Shown piece after piece: positions 37,561 to 49,745 of a stretch of 64,000 nt of DNA. Origin of the DNA: Marchantia polymorpha subsp. ruderalis (lineage: Eukaryota; Streptophyta; Marchantiopsida; Marchantiales; Marchantiaceae). Under the pieces are notes generated by a model. It saw nothing but the letters and a program-made list of their open reading frames with translations, had not been told where the DNA came from and did no database searches. The translations under genes and the position numbers were made by a program. Where the stretch lies: positions 26,189,501 to 26,253,500 of the forward strand of contig AP031355.1 of assembly GCA_037833965.1 (NCBI GenBank), read 5' to 3'. Each line of letters starts with the position of its first letter. Position 1 is the first letter of the stretch.

Positions 37561-40460
37561 ATTAATTTCGTTTTCTCAGATTTAGGATGTCAAAAGTAGA
37601 TTTAGTATGTCACTTCTCTCTGAGTTAGTCCTCATAGAAGAAAGTCGTGCACAGAGTCATTACTTATCCCCTCCTTCAGTCATTCAAACAGTGATGAGAT
37701 AAGGAAAGCGAGTAATCTATCGTCAGCATCTAATCTCGCTATGTTTCTAATGATGAAAAATGTGAAACTATCTCCTAGCAGGTCTTCTGTTTACATCTTT
37801 CAGACTCCATCCAGCCAGTGAGAATAAGCTAACATTTCGTTTTATTGTACAATTCTGTAGATGAGATAGAAGTTTTCAAGGATCTGTCCACACACATCTG
37901 AAAACAAACAGGTGTCAGTCTCTGTTGATTTCACCCCGGTATGCTGTATTACAAGAGAAAGGTAATGTTTGGGATCGATATAGTTCAACAGTTTTTCTGG
38001 CGTATGGACGTGTCAAAAGTTGTAGATTGAGTTGACAAATGAACCTAGAAGATTCCGACAAAACATGATGGGATTCTATGGATCACCTCACTAGGTGTGA
38101 ATTCTTTATCACTGAAAGCTGACTCTTTATTGTTTTTCATCCAAATTGATAACTAGTTCGAGTTCTTCATCATTGGATAAAATCAACGCGAGATATTCAC
38201 GCAGCAATTGTCATGTTACTGGGCCCAATCAAGTGCTTTCACTTCAACTTTTTAACTTCGTTCCACTTGTTTCTTTCGTCATAGATAGATAATCATGTGA
38301 AGCGAATTGAATAAAATATGCTCACTAAAAAGCTGGAGGGACAGATAATAGTGATGATTACAAGCTCTGTTCTTTGACATCCTTTTCTGATTTCTTGTGG
38401 CCAAAGTTCTGTTGTATACGGATCCAATATTGAAGATTCGAATGCTTCGTTTACAAGATTTCGTGAGGAGTTTTTACGTCGTTCTTTCAAAAGGCGATTT
38501 GGCCTGTATAGGCCAAGAAGCTAGTCTTCAAAGCCTATCAGCAATTAAATGAACTAAAAGTAGTGGATGCAGCACATATGAGGAGAATAAACATAACAAT
38601 CAATCAAGCATATAGAAAAATCACCCAGCAGGAAGCAACGACTAGTCTTGACTATGACAAGGGGTCTCCCCATACTTTTTGTTATATTACTTGGGCCCCC
38701 TTTCGATTACAGTACAAGGTGATGATTCTTCAAAACCTACGTAAATTGGCGTACCTAGTTAGTTGCAGTTCATGATTTCCATTACCATGCAAACCAAACA
38801 GCCACAGATTACAGCCAAATCTCATCTACCCATCTATGGCATCATCTACTTAGATAGGATCTTCCTACTCTTCGCCATATTAGTTGGAATCTTCAATAAT
38901 ATATTCTCAAGGCATGAGATGAATCGACAGTTTACCATCGCATGATAAAGCTGATTCATTGAGGAGTATTGTGAGAGCCTTTGGTCTGCAGTATCCCCAG
39001 GTGCTTCTATTCTTATCCGTTACTGTACTTGCTACTGCTTGTCCGCCATGGTACAGCAGTACTAAGGACACGCTGATCGAAATCCAGCTCGAGGCTCGAT
39101 TCAGAAAGTGCTGAACTTGGCCCGAGCCTTGTCAGACGATCAAAAGCCTCGCTTTCGACAAACTTGAGACGGTGATGATGGCTCCAGAGGAGATTATTAA
39201 GCTTCTAGCTGTAATGTCCTCCCTCTCTTGTTCTACGCACATCAAAACATTGAGATCGGACATCAAAACGGAAGTACCTCAAGTCGAGAAAATGGAAGCA
39301 AGTAATATTGCAAAAAGGATGGAAAACCCATCAAACCGCACATGGACGAAACCAAACGATGAACACAAGGAATCATGTCCCTTTGACTTGCTGATATTTG
39401 ATCTCTGATGCCGTTATCTTGGTGACTCATCATCTTCAAGGCCTCGTGTGCTGTTGTGCTGTACAGTGTAACACATCATCCTGGACAAGAGAGTACAGTG
39501 ATCCTTACAAGTGGTCATGAGTGATAACCGCGCGGTAAGTATCAATGTGCAAGAAAATGAGACACAGTAAAATATCAGAAAGGATGGGAAGACCCCGTCA
39601 AGTCGTATTACTCGTCTTGCGGAAAATGTAAAATCTGACAGGAACGCGGAGCCGCTTGCGTCGGATGATTCGCGCCATGCATCTGGACACATTTTTCATT
39701 TCAGTGAATAATTGTGTGAGTATGTGCACCGTGTGCATACTACACACTCAGGCACACCTATATCGCCAGTCTGAACAAGGACAAAATGTGGCCACGCCTC
39801 TGCCAATTTTCGAGTAGGGATAGCTAAAACGAATTTGCGTTCTGAGGAGTTAGCGTGTGAGAACTCGTGAAAAGTACTACTGCTTCTATTCGCTCGTTCT
39901 GTATACGGTGTTGATCGATCTTGAGCAGACTCCCGAAATTCTTTGTCCCTTCTCCAAGGTCCTCATCCGTCCTGCTTCCCATCCACAGCAAATTCTGCCG
40001 GGTTGATGGTTAAGTGCAGACACATTGGGTTATGCTTTGTAATGACATGACAAAATTTTTTCTTATATATACAACCATTGGACACACCCCATAGTTATTA
40101 TTTATAGAAATCATACTGGCCTTTACACTGGTGGTTCTTGGATACTACATTCCGTTTGAACGACGTTGTGGGGTATCGTAAGGACAGAGGATTGTGGTAC
40201 ATCCTGTCGCGATCATATATCTATAGAAGAGGAGCTTTTTCGAGTAGTAACGACAATGTGACCACTCCTCATCTCCGTCATGAACTTGAAAGAGTTGTAA
40301 CCGGAAAGATACAGTTGTCAATCCGCCTCTCACGTAAGCTTCCATATAATTTCCACATAATCAGTGGTCGTAAGGATGAAAAGGTGAGCTCAATTTCCGT
40401 TGGGTATCAACTCCTTAAACACATAACAATTGGGTGTCGGGTAAAGTTGACATAACCTTT
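37560..40460. other. Intergenic region, no recognised gene
   Basis: Balanced composition with only short frames. The plus-strand frame 39,172-39,408 (about 78 residues) has a Lys/Glu-rich stretch but no domain. Similar 25-base strings occur at about 39,317 and 39,580 and may be an old local duplication. The right end is the 3' flank of the SKIP14-like gene. Confidence 0.4.
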
Positions 40461-40463
40461 TCG

Positions 40464-41812
40464 TCAAAAACTAAAGCCAATAGATCCGTTAGCCCTCAGC
40501 TCTTTCCAAAACATTCTGCACCTCACACATACCTCCGACTTGGGGTCTTGAGTGATCCCTTCCAAGAACTCCGTTTTGTGCTGCCAGCAAATGGCGGTGT
40601 TACATTCTGCGCACCTGGGCGATTGCGCCCAGCAGCTGAAACAAAGAGACCATACGCAGCAGGTCCTCTCGAACTCCTCGTCTTCCAGAAGGCAATTACC
40701 GCACCCACTACATCTCGGCAAACACATGAAACAACCCCGGCAAGCTTTGCTGGGGTCAATTTTCGCTGCATTCTGACAACTTTTCCTCGTACAGTCGAAC
40801 ACAATTGTCGCATATTCGAAGTCGCATCTCGGACACATCTCAACATCGATAGCTCGATGGTCATCAAAGGTATTTGAAAACATGTAAACAGGCTGAGTGG
40901 GTCCGGGCGTTGACTGGTGTCCTGGTCCGCTCAAAATCAGATCTCTTAGAGCATACAGGCTCTGCTGATTGATTTCATACATTCCACGAATTCGCAATTG
41001 TTTGATGCCGCACATCCCTTGCGAACGACTCATCGCACAGTGTTGCTCCACCGTATGCACGAGGGCATCAATATTGAGCCCTGTACATCCGGGGATCTCC
41101 AGCTGCAAGAATTTGGAGAAGGAAATGGCGAGTAAGCTGCTCTGAAAAGCATGTAAGAAACAAAGTTGATGATAGAAACTGCAAATAGAAGAAAAAGAAG
41201 TTCGGCAGAGATGTCGCTAACCTTCTCAAGCTGTGGACAGAGTGATAGCGCATTGGCCAGTCCTCCATCAGTGATCCTTGAACATCTGACAAGTCTCATC
41301 ACCTTCAGTAATCTACCGGCCCTCTTGACAAGAGTCATAAGAATGTCATCTGTAAGGGCGCGGCTTAATGGGGGTTCAACCTCTAACTTCCTCCACACCA
41401 GGACATCATTCACTCCGCTGCGCATATGCTTGCTTACCCTCTCGAGAGTGAGTAGAGATTTCAAATCTGTGTATGGTAAGATGGAGAGAAACCCGTCGGG
41501 AGGGCCATCGGCGACTTCAGTACAGAGAGCAGCCTGCTCTTCCTGCAACATCGAGGAGGAGCAAGATGGTGTATGTGAATCTGCTGTTAATTCTTGCTCC
41601 ACTTCCCCACAAGAACTTTCTACCCCTGACATCGCTCCCTTTGAATCAATTCCACAGTCTTGCTCTCCACCGAAGTCTGCCTCAAGATGCATCCCGCCTT
41701 TCCTTCGTTTTGATCCAGAATCTTGTACCAACATATCTGTCTCAGGATTGAAGTCTTTCCCTACCGACAGAGCTGACAGTTTCTCAGTCAAAGCATTCTC
41801 TACTCTCTCCAT
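40464..41812 (-). CDS. F-box protein, SKIP14-like, intact copy
   Basis: Two exons: 41,812-41,222 and 41,102-40,464 (TGA stop), with a 119-base GT-AG intron in phase 0 (AAG before GTTAGC, and TTGCAG before CTGGAG). The product is 409 residues, near the usual SKIP14 length. Residues 1-95 are hydrophilic and Ser/Glu-rich. The F-box runs about 105-150 (PPDGFLSILPYTDLKSLLTL, then the WRKLEVEPPLS closing motif). LRR-like segments follow (RLVRCSRITDGGL and, across the splice, LEIPGCTGLN). The C-terminal third is a Cys-rich putative zinc-binding region with CPRCDFEY, CRGCFMCLPRCSGCGNC and a final CWQHK, typical of plant SKIP14. It should be an SCF substrate adaptor binding ASK/SKP1; its targets are not known. 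Its 5' flank and exon 1 are duplicated at 43.9-46.5 kb. Confidence 0.87.
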
Positions 41813-42005
41813 GTCTCCTACTCGAGCAACTTCTCACGATCTCAGTTCGTTGACAACTCCGCACTGTCTTGTTGATTCTTTGAGTATTTGAGTTCATCAG
41901 ATAGATACCATGAATCCTGCAGAGCACGTGTCCACATGAAAACTGAAGAAGCCCGTATTCGGAAAAACGACGATCGATGCCGCCGCAATTTGAAAACAAG
42001 CAACT

Positions 42006-42234
42006 ACAACGCCCACCAATGCTTCAGGTGGCTGACCGTAGACATCGCAGGCCGCATTTGTTCGTGCACGTCCGAGAACACTCACATTTCCACCGTAGAC
42101 CCCGCAAATTTTTTGGCAGCCAAGGTAGCTCAGTACAGCAGCGCTGTTTCATTGAGAGGCTGAGCATCGATCGCCACGCGGTATGGTGCCGAGCACATCC
42201 ACATGTCCTACGAGGCAGTACACGATACGAAGTA
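42006..42234. other. Conserved block upstream of SKIP14-like gene
   Basis: This block, about 200-420 bases upstream of the start codon of copy A, has a close counterpart at about 44,970-45,200 upstream of copy B. It is better conserved and more GC-rich than the rest of the upstream flank. A plus-strand frame stays open across it in both copies (41,977-42,309 and 44,934-45,338), but substitutions do not clearly favour one codon phase. It could be an untranslated first exon, a promoter block, or part of an unrecognised gene. Confidence 0.4.
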
Positions 42235-43319
42235 AGCTCATCGCATGCACTTCCTGGCTCATCCGATGATCACCGACGACCCGGTACACTCGTGGTAAAC
42301 TTTGACTAAGACATCATCACCCACACAGACATGTGGTTCATTTTAGTGAGTGTAAATTTGATAAAACACAAAGATTTTTCATGTGAAATTTAATGTACCA
42401 TAGATAATATTTATGAATCTCTTTTATATTCTAATCAGTAAAGTAATTAAACTATTTAGAATTAACCAAGACATGAAATTCTTCCTTGTACTGAAAATTT
42501 CAGAATAAGGTTTTTGTAATAATAAGCTAGAGTCAAATCCAAACACTACATGTACATTGAGGAAAATATGGAGGAAAATAATCTATTTGTAAAGGATATT
42601 ATAGCAAAATAGAAATATATATCGGATCCCTGCCATCATATTGGATTTTTGGGAAAAAAATGCTAGTTGGGTATTGTGTACTAGATATAGATTATGTACA
42701 TGACTAGAATTGTTATGAAGCCTCTTTCTGACCTGAAAACTTACATTGAAATGAAGGGAAGGTTGTGAATTCTCTTGAATCAGAGAAGGATGACATACAT
42801 GATGCAGCAACAGATCATAGTGTAACTAAATATACTATATTTATTCAATTTGGAAAAAAATTGATAAGAATGACCTAATGTATACAAAATTTATTTAATG
42901 CATAAAATACAAGCACTGCATTTGCATTTTTTGGCAAATAATCACTTTAGTTTGGACACTTTTCTTGTGTTAACAGTTTGAGAAAGTCATTTTGAAATCT
43001 ACAAAATATACAGTTATGAATAGCTCTCTCTATAGCCTTTCCACTAGTCACTAATGGAATCCATGTTGAAAAATTAAGCCTGTTTTCCATTCAGTCTCAA
43101 CAGTGGACAAAGTGGAATATCTGGTTCCCGTAACATACTGTTACTGGCGTTACCGTCAGAATAGTAGGCATTCATCCCGGAGTAGGCGCGGAGATGCTTA
43201 TCCTTTCCACGTCCAGATTCTCGCGGACTTTCAAGCGTTCAAGAGCATTGACTTGATCCTCTTACGTGTTGGCGTTTGTGTCAAAGTTGTAGTTTGGATT
43301 TTGCTCTTCGTCTTTGGCA

Positions 43320-43726
43320 TTTCGACACTTTTCAGAAAAAATGTTGGTTGCCAAATTTTCTCTTCGACTTTGCACTTCTGTAATTCTGTTTTAGCACTTT
43401 GACTTTGACGATTCGTCGCTTTTTCACTTCGGCTCTTTTCCATTTCCACATTTTGTCTCTTCAGCCTCGGCGCTTCAATGGTTTGACTCTTTAGCAGTTC
43501 AACACTTGGCACTTTTGCGCTTGGTTTTGTAACTATCTCGCAATTTGGCTCTTCATCATTTGAGTTTCTTTTCCTTTGGACGTTTCAAATTTGGCACTTC
43601 ACTCATATCTTTATTTCAACATTGTGTCGCTTCTGCTTTGATTCTTCACCGCTTCACTATTTTTCTTATTCATCATTTTGCCACTTGAATATAAATCACT
43701 ATGTATTACAATATATTGGATTGGCA
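43320..43726. repeat. Degenerate 9-bp repeat tract between TTGGCA words
   Basis: Present in unit A and absent from unit B, these 407 bases are flanked by TTGGCA at both ends (43,314-43,319 and 43,721-43,726); unit B keeps one TTGGCA. The tract is full of variants of TTYGNCACTT and TTTGGCACTTC with spacing near 9-10 bases, so it is a decayed short tandem repeat. Loss from unit B through the six-base direct repeat is the simplest reading. Confidence 0.7.
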
Positions 43727-43859
43727 GAGACCATCAACTAACTATATATATTGTAATATGTTTATCAAAGATGTATGCATGAAATGTCAACTCCAAATTA
43801 ATTTTCACTCATATGTAACTCTGACGACTTCTTGACAGCTGATATATATATATAAAGTC

Positions 43860-44617
43860 TTATATTTTAGCTAGAAGCATATGAAAGAGTTCATGGAACT
43901 TGACTTCTGTACATCCGGGGATCTCCAGCTGCAAGCATTTGGAGAATGAAATGGCGAGTAAGCTGCTCTGAAAACCATGTAAGAAACAAAGTTGATGATA
44001 GAAACTGGAAATAGAAGAACGAGAAGTTTGGCAGAGATGTTGCAAACCTCCTCAATCTGGGGACAGAGAGGTAGCGCTTTGAACAATCCGTCATCAGTGA
44101 TCCTTGAACATCCGACAAGTCTCACAACCTTCAGTAATCCACCGGTTCTCTTGACAAGAGTCATGAGAATGTCATCTGTCAGGGCGCTGCTTAATGGGGG
44201 TTCAACCTCTAACTTCCTCCACATCAGAAGAACATCATTCACTTCGCTGCGCATGTGCTTGCTTACCCTCTCGAGCGTGAGTAGAGATTTCAAATCTGCG
44301 TATGGTAAGATACAGATGAGAGCAGCCTCCTCTTCGTGCCTTTCCTGCAACATCGAGTGCGAGCAAGATGGTGTATTCGAATCCGCTGGTAAGTCTTGCT
44401 CCACTTCCCCGCAAGAACTTTCTACCCCAGACATCGCTCCCCTTGAATCGATGCCACAGTCTTGCTCTCCACCGAAGTCTGCCTCAAGATGCATCCCGCC
44501 TTTCCTTCGTTTTGATCCAGAATCTTTTATCAAACCATCTGTCTCAGGAATGAAGTCTTTCCCTACCGACAGAGCTGACAGCTGCTTCTCAGTCAAAGCT
44601 TTCTCTACTCTCTCCAT
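43860..44617 (-). pseudogene. Truncated SKIP14-like duplicate
   Basis: Two exons are inferred by alignment with the intact copy: 44,617-44,048 and 43,928-43,860 (TAA stop), with intact GT and AG. Exon 1 is open over 190 codons and closely matches the intact copy, but an in-frame deletion of about a dozen codons removes the residues before and at the start of the F-box (the CTEVADGPPDGF part). Exon 2 keeps only LEIPGCTE before running into duplication-junction sequence, so the whole Cys-rich C-terminus is missing: 212 residues against 409. Its own promoter flank was duplicated with it. It could be transcribed and make a short protein, perhaps a competitor of the intact copy, but truncation of the F-box makes a non-functional copy more likely. 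Confidence 0.8.
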
Positions 44618-46505
44618 CTTTACAACTCTAGACAATTCTCACGATCTTGGTTCGTTGACAGCCACGCAATGTGTTATTGAGTCTTTAAATATATGCACAG
44701 TCGCAAGGAGAATTCATCAGAGAAATATCATGAATCCTGACCAATCTCTTCGGCCGATCGTTTTCATCCAACTCCAGCTTCTACTCCCGAACATGCTCCA
44801 GTAATCCTAAAAATGTCGTTCTAGAAGTTAACCCGAAACCTCCTCCTCGCTCTGATATCTGCAGAGAGCAAGAGTCCACATATAAATTGAAGAAATCAGT
44901 ATTCTGGAGAACGACGATCAATGCCGCCGCAATTTGAGAACAATCGATGACGAAGAAGTATCCAGCCAACTACAACGCCCACCTGTACTTCAAGTGGGTG
45001 ACCATAGACATCGCAGGCCGCATTTGTTCGTGCACGTCCGAGAACACTCACATTTCCATCGTAGAACCCGCAAGGTTTTTGGCAGCCAAGGTAGCTCAGA
45101 ACAGCTGCGCCGTTTCATTGAGAGGCTGAGCATCGATCGCCACGCAGTATGGTGCCGAGCACATCCACATGCCCTCCGAGGCATCTCACGATACGAGGTG
45201 AGCTTGTCACATGCCCTTCCTGGCTCATGCAATGATCACCGACGACCCGGTACACTTGTCGTGGTAAACTTGGCCTATGACATGATCACCCAACAGATAC
45301 ACATGTGGTTCATTTTAGTGAGATTAAATTTGATGTAACACATTGCTTTTTTTTCATGTGAAATTTATTGTACCATAGAGAAAATTTATGATTTTTTTTT
45401 ATATTCTAATCAATACCATAATTAAACTATTTACAGTTAACCAAAACATGAAATACTTCCTTGTACTGAGAATTTTCAGATTAATATTACAATAATACGC
45501 TCCCAAAAAAACTACATATACATAATGGAAAATATGGAAAAAAAACTTTCATGCACATAATATTATAGCAAATTAGAATTCTATGTCAAATCCTTGGCTT
45601 CATTCTTGGATTTTTAGAAAATGATAATCGGGCACCGTGTACTAGATATAATTTATTTACATGACTATTTTCATGACATGTTATGAAGCCTCTTATTGAC
45701 CTTAAAACCTACTTTGAGATGAAGCGAATGTTGTACCCTCATTGTACAAAATTCTACAAAAATCCCAACAAAGACGCGAAACGAAAACACGAGGCATCAT
45801 TTTACAAGCAGAGCAACTCTCTTGAATGATAGTAGAATGACATACATGATGCAGCAACAAATCACAGTATAATTGAATATAATATATGTATTCATTTTGG
45901 AAAAGAATGAATAAGAATGACCTTATGTAACAAAAATGTGTGTAATGTATAAAATACAAGCACTACATTTGCAGTTTTTGGCAAATAATCGCTTTAGTTT
46001 TGACGCTTTTCTTGTCTTTGCAGTTGCGGGATTTGAGAAAATCACACTGAAATCTACAAAATATGCAGTGATGAATAGCTCTCTCTTTAGCCATACCACT
46101 AGTCAGCAATGGAATCCGTATTGAACAATTAAGCTCATAATCCATTCTCAACAGTGGACAAAGTGTAATATCTGGTTTCCGTAACATACTGTCACTGGCG
46201 TTACCCTTCATCCCGAAGTAGGCGCGGAGATGCTTATCCTCTCTACGTTCAGATTCTCGCGGATTTATCAAGCTTTCGTGAGCATTGATTTGATCCTTTT
46301 ACGTGTTGGCGTTTGAGTCAAAGTTGTGGTTTGGATTTTACACTTCGTCTTTGGCAAAGACCATCAACTATCTTTATATCTTGTATTATGTTTATCAAAG
46401 ATGTATGTATGAAACATCAACTCCAAATTAATTTTCACTCATATGTAACTCTAGCGACTTTTTGACAGCTTATATTATATATATATATATATATCTTATA
46501 TGAAA
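43907..46505. repeat. Tandem segmental duplication, unit B
   Basis: Second copy of the unit at 41,081-43,885. It is shorter mainly because it lacks the 407 bases at 43,320-43,726. It also has small extra stretches, such as about 80 bases near 45,735-45,815. Its left end is the duplication junction: exon-2 sequence up to CTGTACATCC continues directly into the end of unit A. Confidence 0.85.
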
Positions 46506-46509
46506 GGAT

Positions 46510-49430
46510 GATATTTTGTTTTGTAATTTCACTTATCAGACATTTTCTTCCCGACGATGAATTTCTCCTTGTTTCTTTCCTACCTCCTGAAGATGAGTTT
46601 CTCGTTGCAGTAGATTGACAGTTAATCTGGCTATTATTATACACATTTCCTTTGTTGCAAAAGAGAGGGGATGTATGTAGCAAGGCTGAAGATGAGGCAG
46701 TCTTAGACAAGTCTTCCAGTCAGAAGGTCCATTTGAACAAGTAATTGCATCAGCAACCTCTACGCCTACGGTTGATGACAAAGGTGAATTACGGCCTAGC
46801 AAAGAAAAATGGTGAAAATGGCGGGTGAAAAGTAATTGTATTGCATAATTTGACGCGGCGCGACAACAATCGAAGTCAAAGCCCTAGTTTGAAATTTGGC
46901 AAAGGATAGTCGAGGTTTTGGGGTTCGTAACATGAATTATCACATGGCAGAAGATGGACTAATGAGAGCTATGGAGAGGTCAACCTGAAACTCAAGAAAA
47001 GAAGAGGATGAGGCATAATAAGAATGAGAGAAAATAAGAGAAGCTTTCTTTAATTGAAAGTGACATACTGTTTCTTTGTTGGGAGGTAAGATAGTAGAAA
47101 CAAGAGAAAACAGAGATAATTGATCAAGCTATTCTAAATTATTTAACTCCATCTGATACATACGGAATGATAATTAAACTTATGGTGTATACCATAAGAG
47201 TTTTTGTATTGAATTTTTTGTCAATCATGAAGATAGCATTTTCGTACTAGAAATTATATCATTGAAACATATCATTGGGGAACCTCGGACAATGAACAAC
47301 ATTCTGCTAAAACTTGAAAGTATTTGGATGGTGAATATCTATGGGTGACTATACAAAAGGGTATGTATATCCTCTTGTGATGTTGTATAAAGGTAGATAA
47401 CTTTCCCAGAAGACGTGGAAAAGAAAATTTTTCGTTGAACACAACAATTACCCCACTCTCTAGCAATACGCTAAGTTATTATCAGAGGATCCTTTTACAT
47501 GAGCAGAAATACTTTTTGGTGTAATAATTCGAAGGTACTGTACTTCACTCCTGTGAGATGCGACATGTGCTTCAGCACCCACAAGGGAATGGCCTATATT
47601 GCTGACGTTGTTACTGATGGCCCCGTTGTAGGATTTATGTCGGACCAGCTGTGTTGGTGTGTTAGTCGCTCTCATCGCACATAGAATTTATTATTTACAC
47701 GAACAAAGAGATCTCTCTGCAGACTTCTTTCCAACCATCCATGGAAGGTTTTGGTTGTCGAAACACTCGGATTTTCCCACTGAAAATTTCCACTTCAGTA
47801 CGGGAAACTCTCCACTAACTTGGTACCGTGAGTTACTCGATGCCGTGATTAAGGTCAGTCTGGGTAAAGGCACCGGAAGGCGTCGTCAAATCTCCATTCT
47901 ACTCGCAGTCCTCGACCTTCTCACTTGGAATCGCACAAAATATTCTAGTTGGGAATTTGTGGTTCCTATTTCGAGGGGCTGTTTTCAAGCAGAGAATTGC
48001 TTCAAAACGCAACATTTCTTCCTGTGAGTCTCCTGTGATCGGTCGGCTGTTTGCCCGGAAAGCAGACAAACAGTCGAAATATTCAGACTCGCCATACTGC
48101 AGTGCAATTCCTGACGAAAAAACTCGGTCTAGGTTTCGAACTTTAGACGCTAGTGATCTTCTGACCAACGAATTTCTTCACAAAAGACTCGCGATGTTCG
48201 ATGCGATGCGGTTTTCAATATTTGGTCCCCGGTGGAGGAGGAAGGGTTGCGCCTGCCCTGGAGGTAGTACTATACCAAAGCTGCCCCCCTTGGACTGCAC
48301 CACTACAAGAAATTGGATGAATGTCGTGGGAGTTAATGAGTTTATCTTGTAGGTAATGGACCTGTTGATATAGGGACAGGAATTTTGCCAGTAGAGCCAC
48401 ACAGCATCCTTCGACGACCTTGTTTCATAAGATCAGAAACTGGACTTACGAGGGATATACGGGGTGTCTGCTGCAATCTCCAAAGATATCAGGTGACCAC
48501 AGTAATTTGGCAGTATTTTAGTATTATATCGATACTACACTTGATCTCATCCTTTTCAATAAACACTATATTTGTTTCCCTGGATTTGAGATGAAATACA
48601 TAATTTCTATTGAGTTGGAACAATTAAGTTTGTGAAAACCTGCAGTGATATTAGATCATTGCAACAAGAGAGGCCTACCCCTTTGATCTCACCCCTATAC
48701 GGCTTGGTGAGACCTTCTTGCTATTTTACTTGGGAGCCCTCAATCAACAAGGGAGGCTACTAATGTGTGTTGCAGCTAGAAGGAATCCACTGCAGTTGAC
48801 TACTTCAACTTACAATAATCGGATAATTTCCAATTATTGGATGTTGCTTTTTCAGCTCTCTTTATAAACTTGCAATCACTCGATGTTTCCTTTCCCCCTC
48901 AGATGATTACATTCTAGAGAAATTAGGTGTCAGTGAAAGAAAAGCAGATGCGTTTCTTCCCAGCGTAATAATTATCTCCTTCCAGAGGTCAATGTCAATG
49001 GTTTCATTTAACTTGCCAACTGTCATGAGTTTGAGAATAAAAGACTAAGCAATAATCTCCATCAAAACCAAGATCCTCAATGCCATGTTATGCAGTTCAC
49101 ATAAACGCCGATTTATTGAGTTTTATACCAAGAAGAATTGCTGACTCGTTGAAGCAGTAAGACACCATATCAGCACAGAAGTGTCGAATGTGGTGACCTT
49201 ACCTTTCGAGCTTTGTAAGATACTGATAGAATGAAACTACAGTGTATTTGTTGGTCACGAGAACAAAGAGCGTAAAGAACACGCGAATAACTCCTGAAAT
49301 CCTTAAACAGAAAATAATCTACACAAAATGGTCTTGTTTTTTCCCATAAGTTCAGACCCTGAATCTCAACTCTGAGGGTTAACAATAGTGAATGTAAACT
49401 GAACTGATATTTACATTTCTCACTGACATC
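46510..49430. other. Intergenic, unsupported open frames
   Basis: No recognised gene. Plus-strand frames at 47,499-47,684, 47,659-48,027 and 47,957-48,352, and a minus-strand frame at 48,168-47,899, overlap in a balanced-composition patch. One (about 47,545-47,620) has a Cys-x2-Cys pair, but I recognise no family. An AT dinucleotide run lies at about 46,476-46,494. Confidence 0.4.
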
Positions 49431-49435
49431 CATCA

Positions 49436-49507
49436 TCCGTTGTAGTCTAGTTGGTTAGGATACTCGGCTCTCACCCGAGCGACCCGGGTTCAAGTCCCGG
49501 CAACGGA
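49436..49507 (+). tRNA. tRNA-Glu (CTC)
   Basis: A 72-base sequence folds as a standard tRNA. The acceptor stem TCCGTTG pairs with CAACGGA, the anticodon stem CTCGG pairs with CCGAG around the loop CTCTCAC (anticodon CTC), and the T stem CCGGG pairs with CCCGG around TTCAAGT. Internal A and B box sequences are intact. It decodes GAG. No encoded CCA, as expected for a nuclear gene. A run of four T is not close downstream, so the transcript end is unclear. Confidence 0.97.
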
Positions 49508-49673
49508 AGCAAATTTCCTGTACGGACATAAGTGCGATAAATGAGCAATTATTTGTCTGAAGAAATGACACATGATCGGAAGTGTTTGTTAGTTAAGTGT
49601 CAAGACACATTGGAGATTATAAGGTAGACATTACAAAATTTTCTGTAGTATCATGTAGCACGTCTTGGCGTCT

Positions 49674-49745
49674 TCCGTTGTAGTCTAGTTGGTTAGGATA
49701 CTCGGCTCTCACCCGAGCGACCCGGGTTCAAGTCCCGGCAACGGA
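49674..49745 (+). tRNA. tRNA-Glu (CTC), second copy
   Basis: Identical over all 72 bases to the gene at 49,436-49,507 and placed 238 bases downstream in the same orientation. The flanks of the two copies do not resemble each other, so only the mature sequence has been kept identical, by selection, gene conversion or recent transposition. Confidence 0.97.

Larger units (their letters stand above)
41081..43885. repeat. Tandem segmental duplication, unit A
   Basis: This unit covers the start of exon 2, the intron, exon 1 and about 2 kb of upstream flank of the SKIP14-like gene. It is repeated in the same orientation at 43,907-46,505, an offset of 2,826 bases at the left end. Matching blocks include exon 1, a well-conserved 230-base block (42,006-42,234 against about 44,970-45,200) and the stretch 42,900-43,260 against 45,945-46,300. 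The final shared string is TTGACAGCT near 43,835 and 46,464. By eye the units are roughly 85-90% identical where they align. Confidence 0.85.

Noticed and set aside
47499-48352. Cluster of overlapping open frames, one with a Cys pair
   Set aside because: Frames on both strands overlap with no clear splice model and no recognised protein family.
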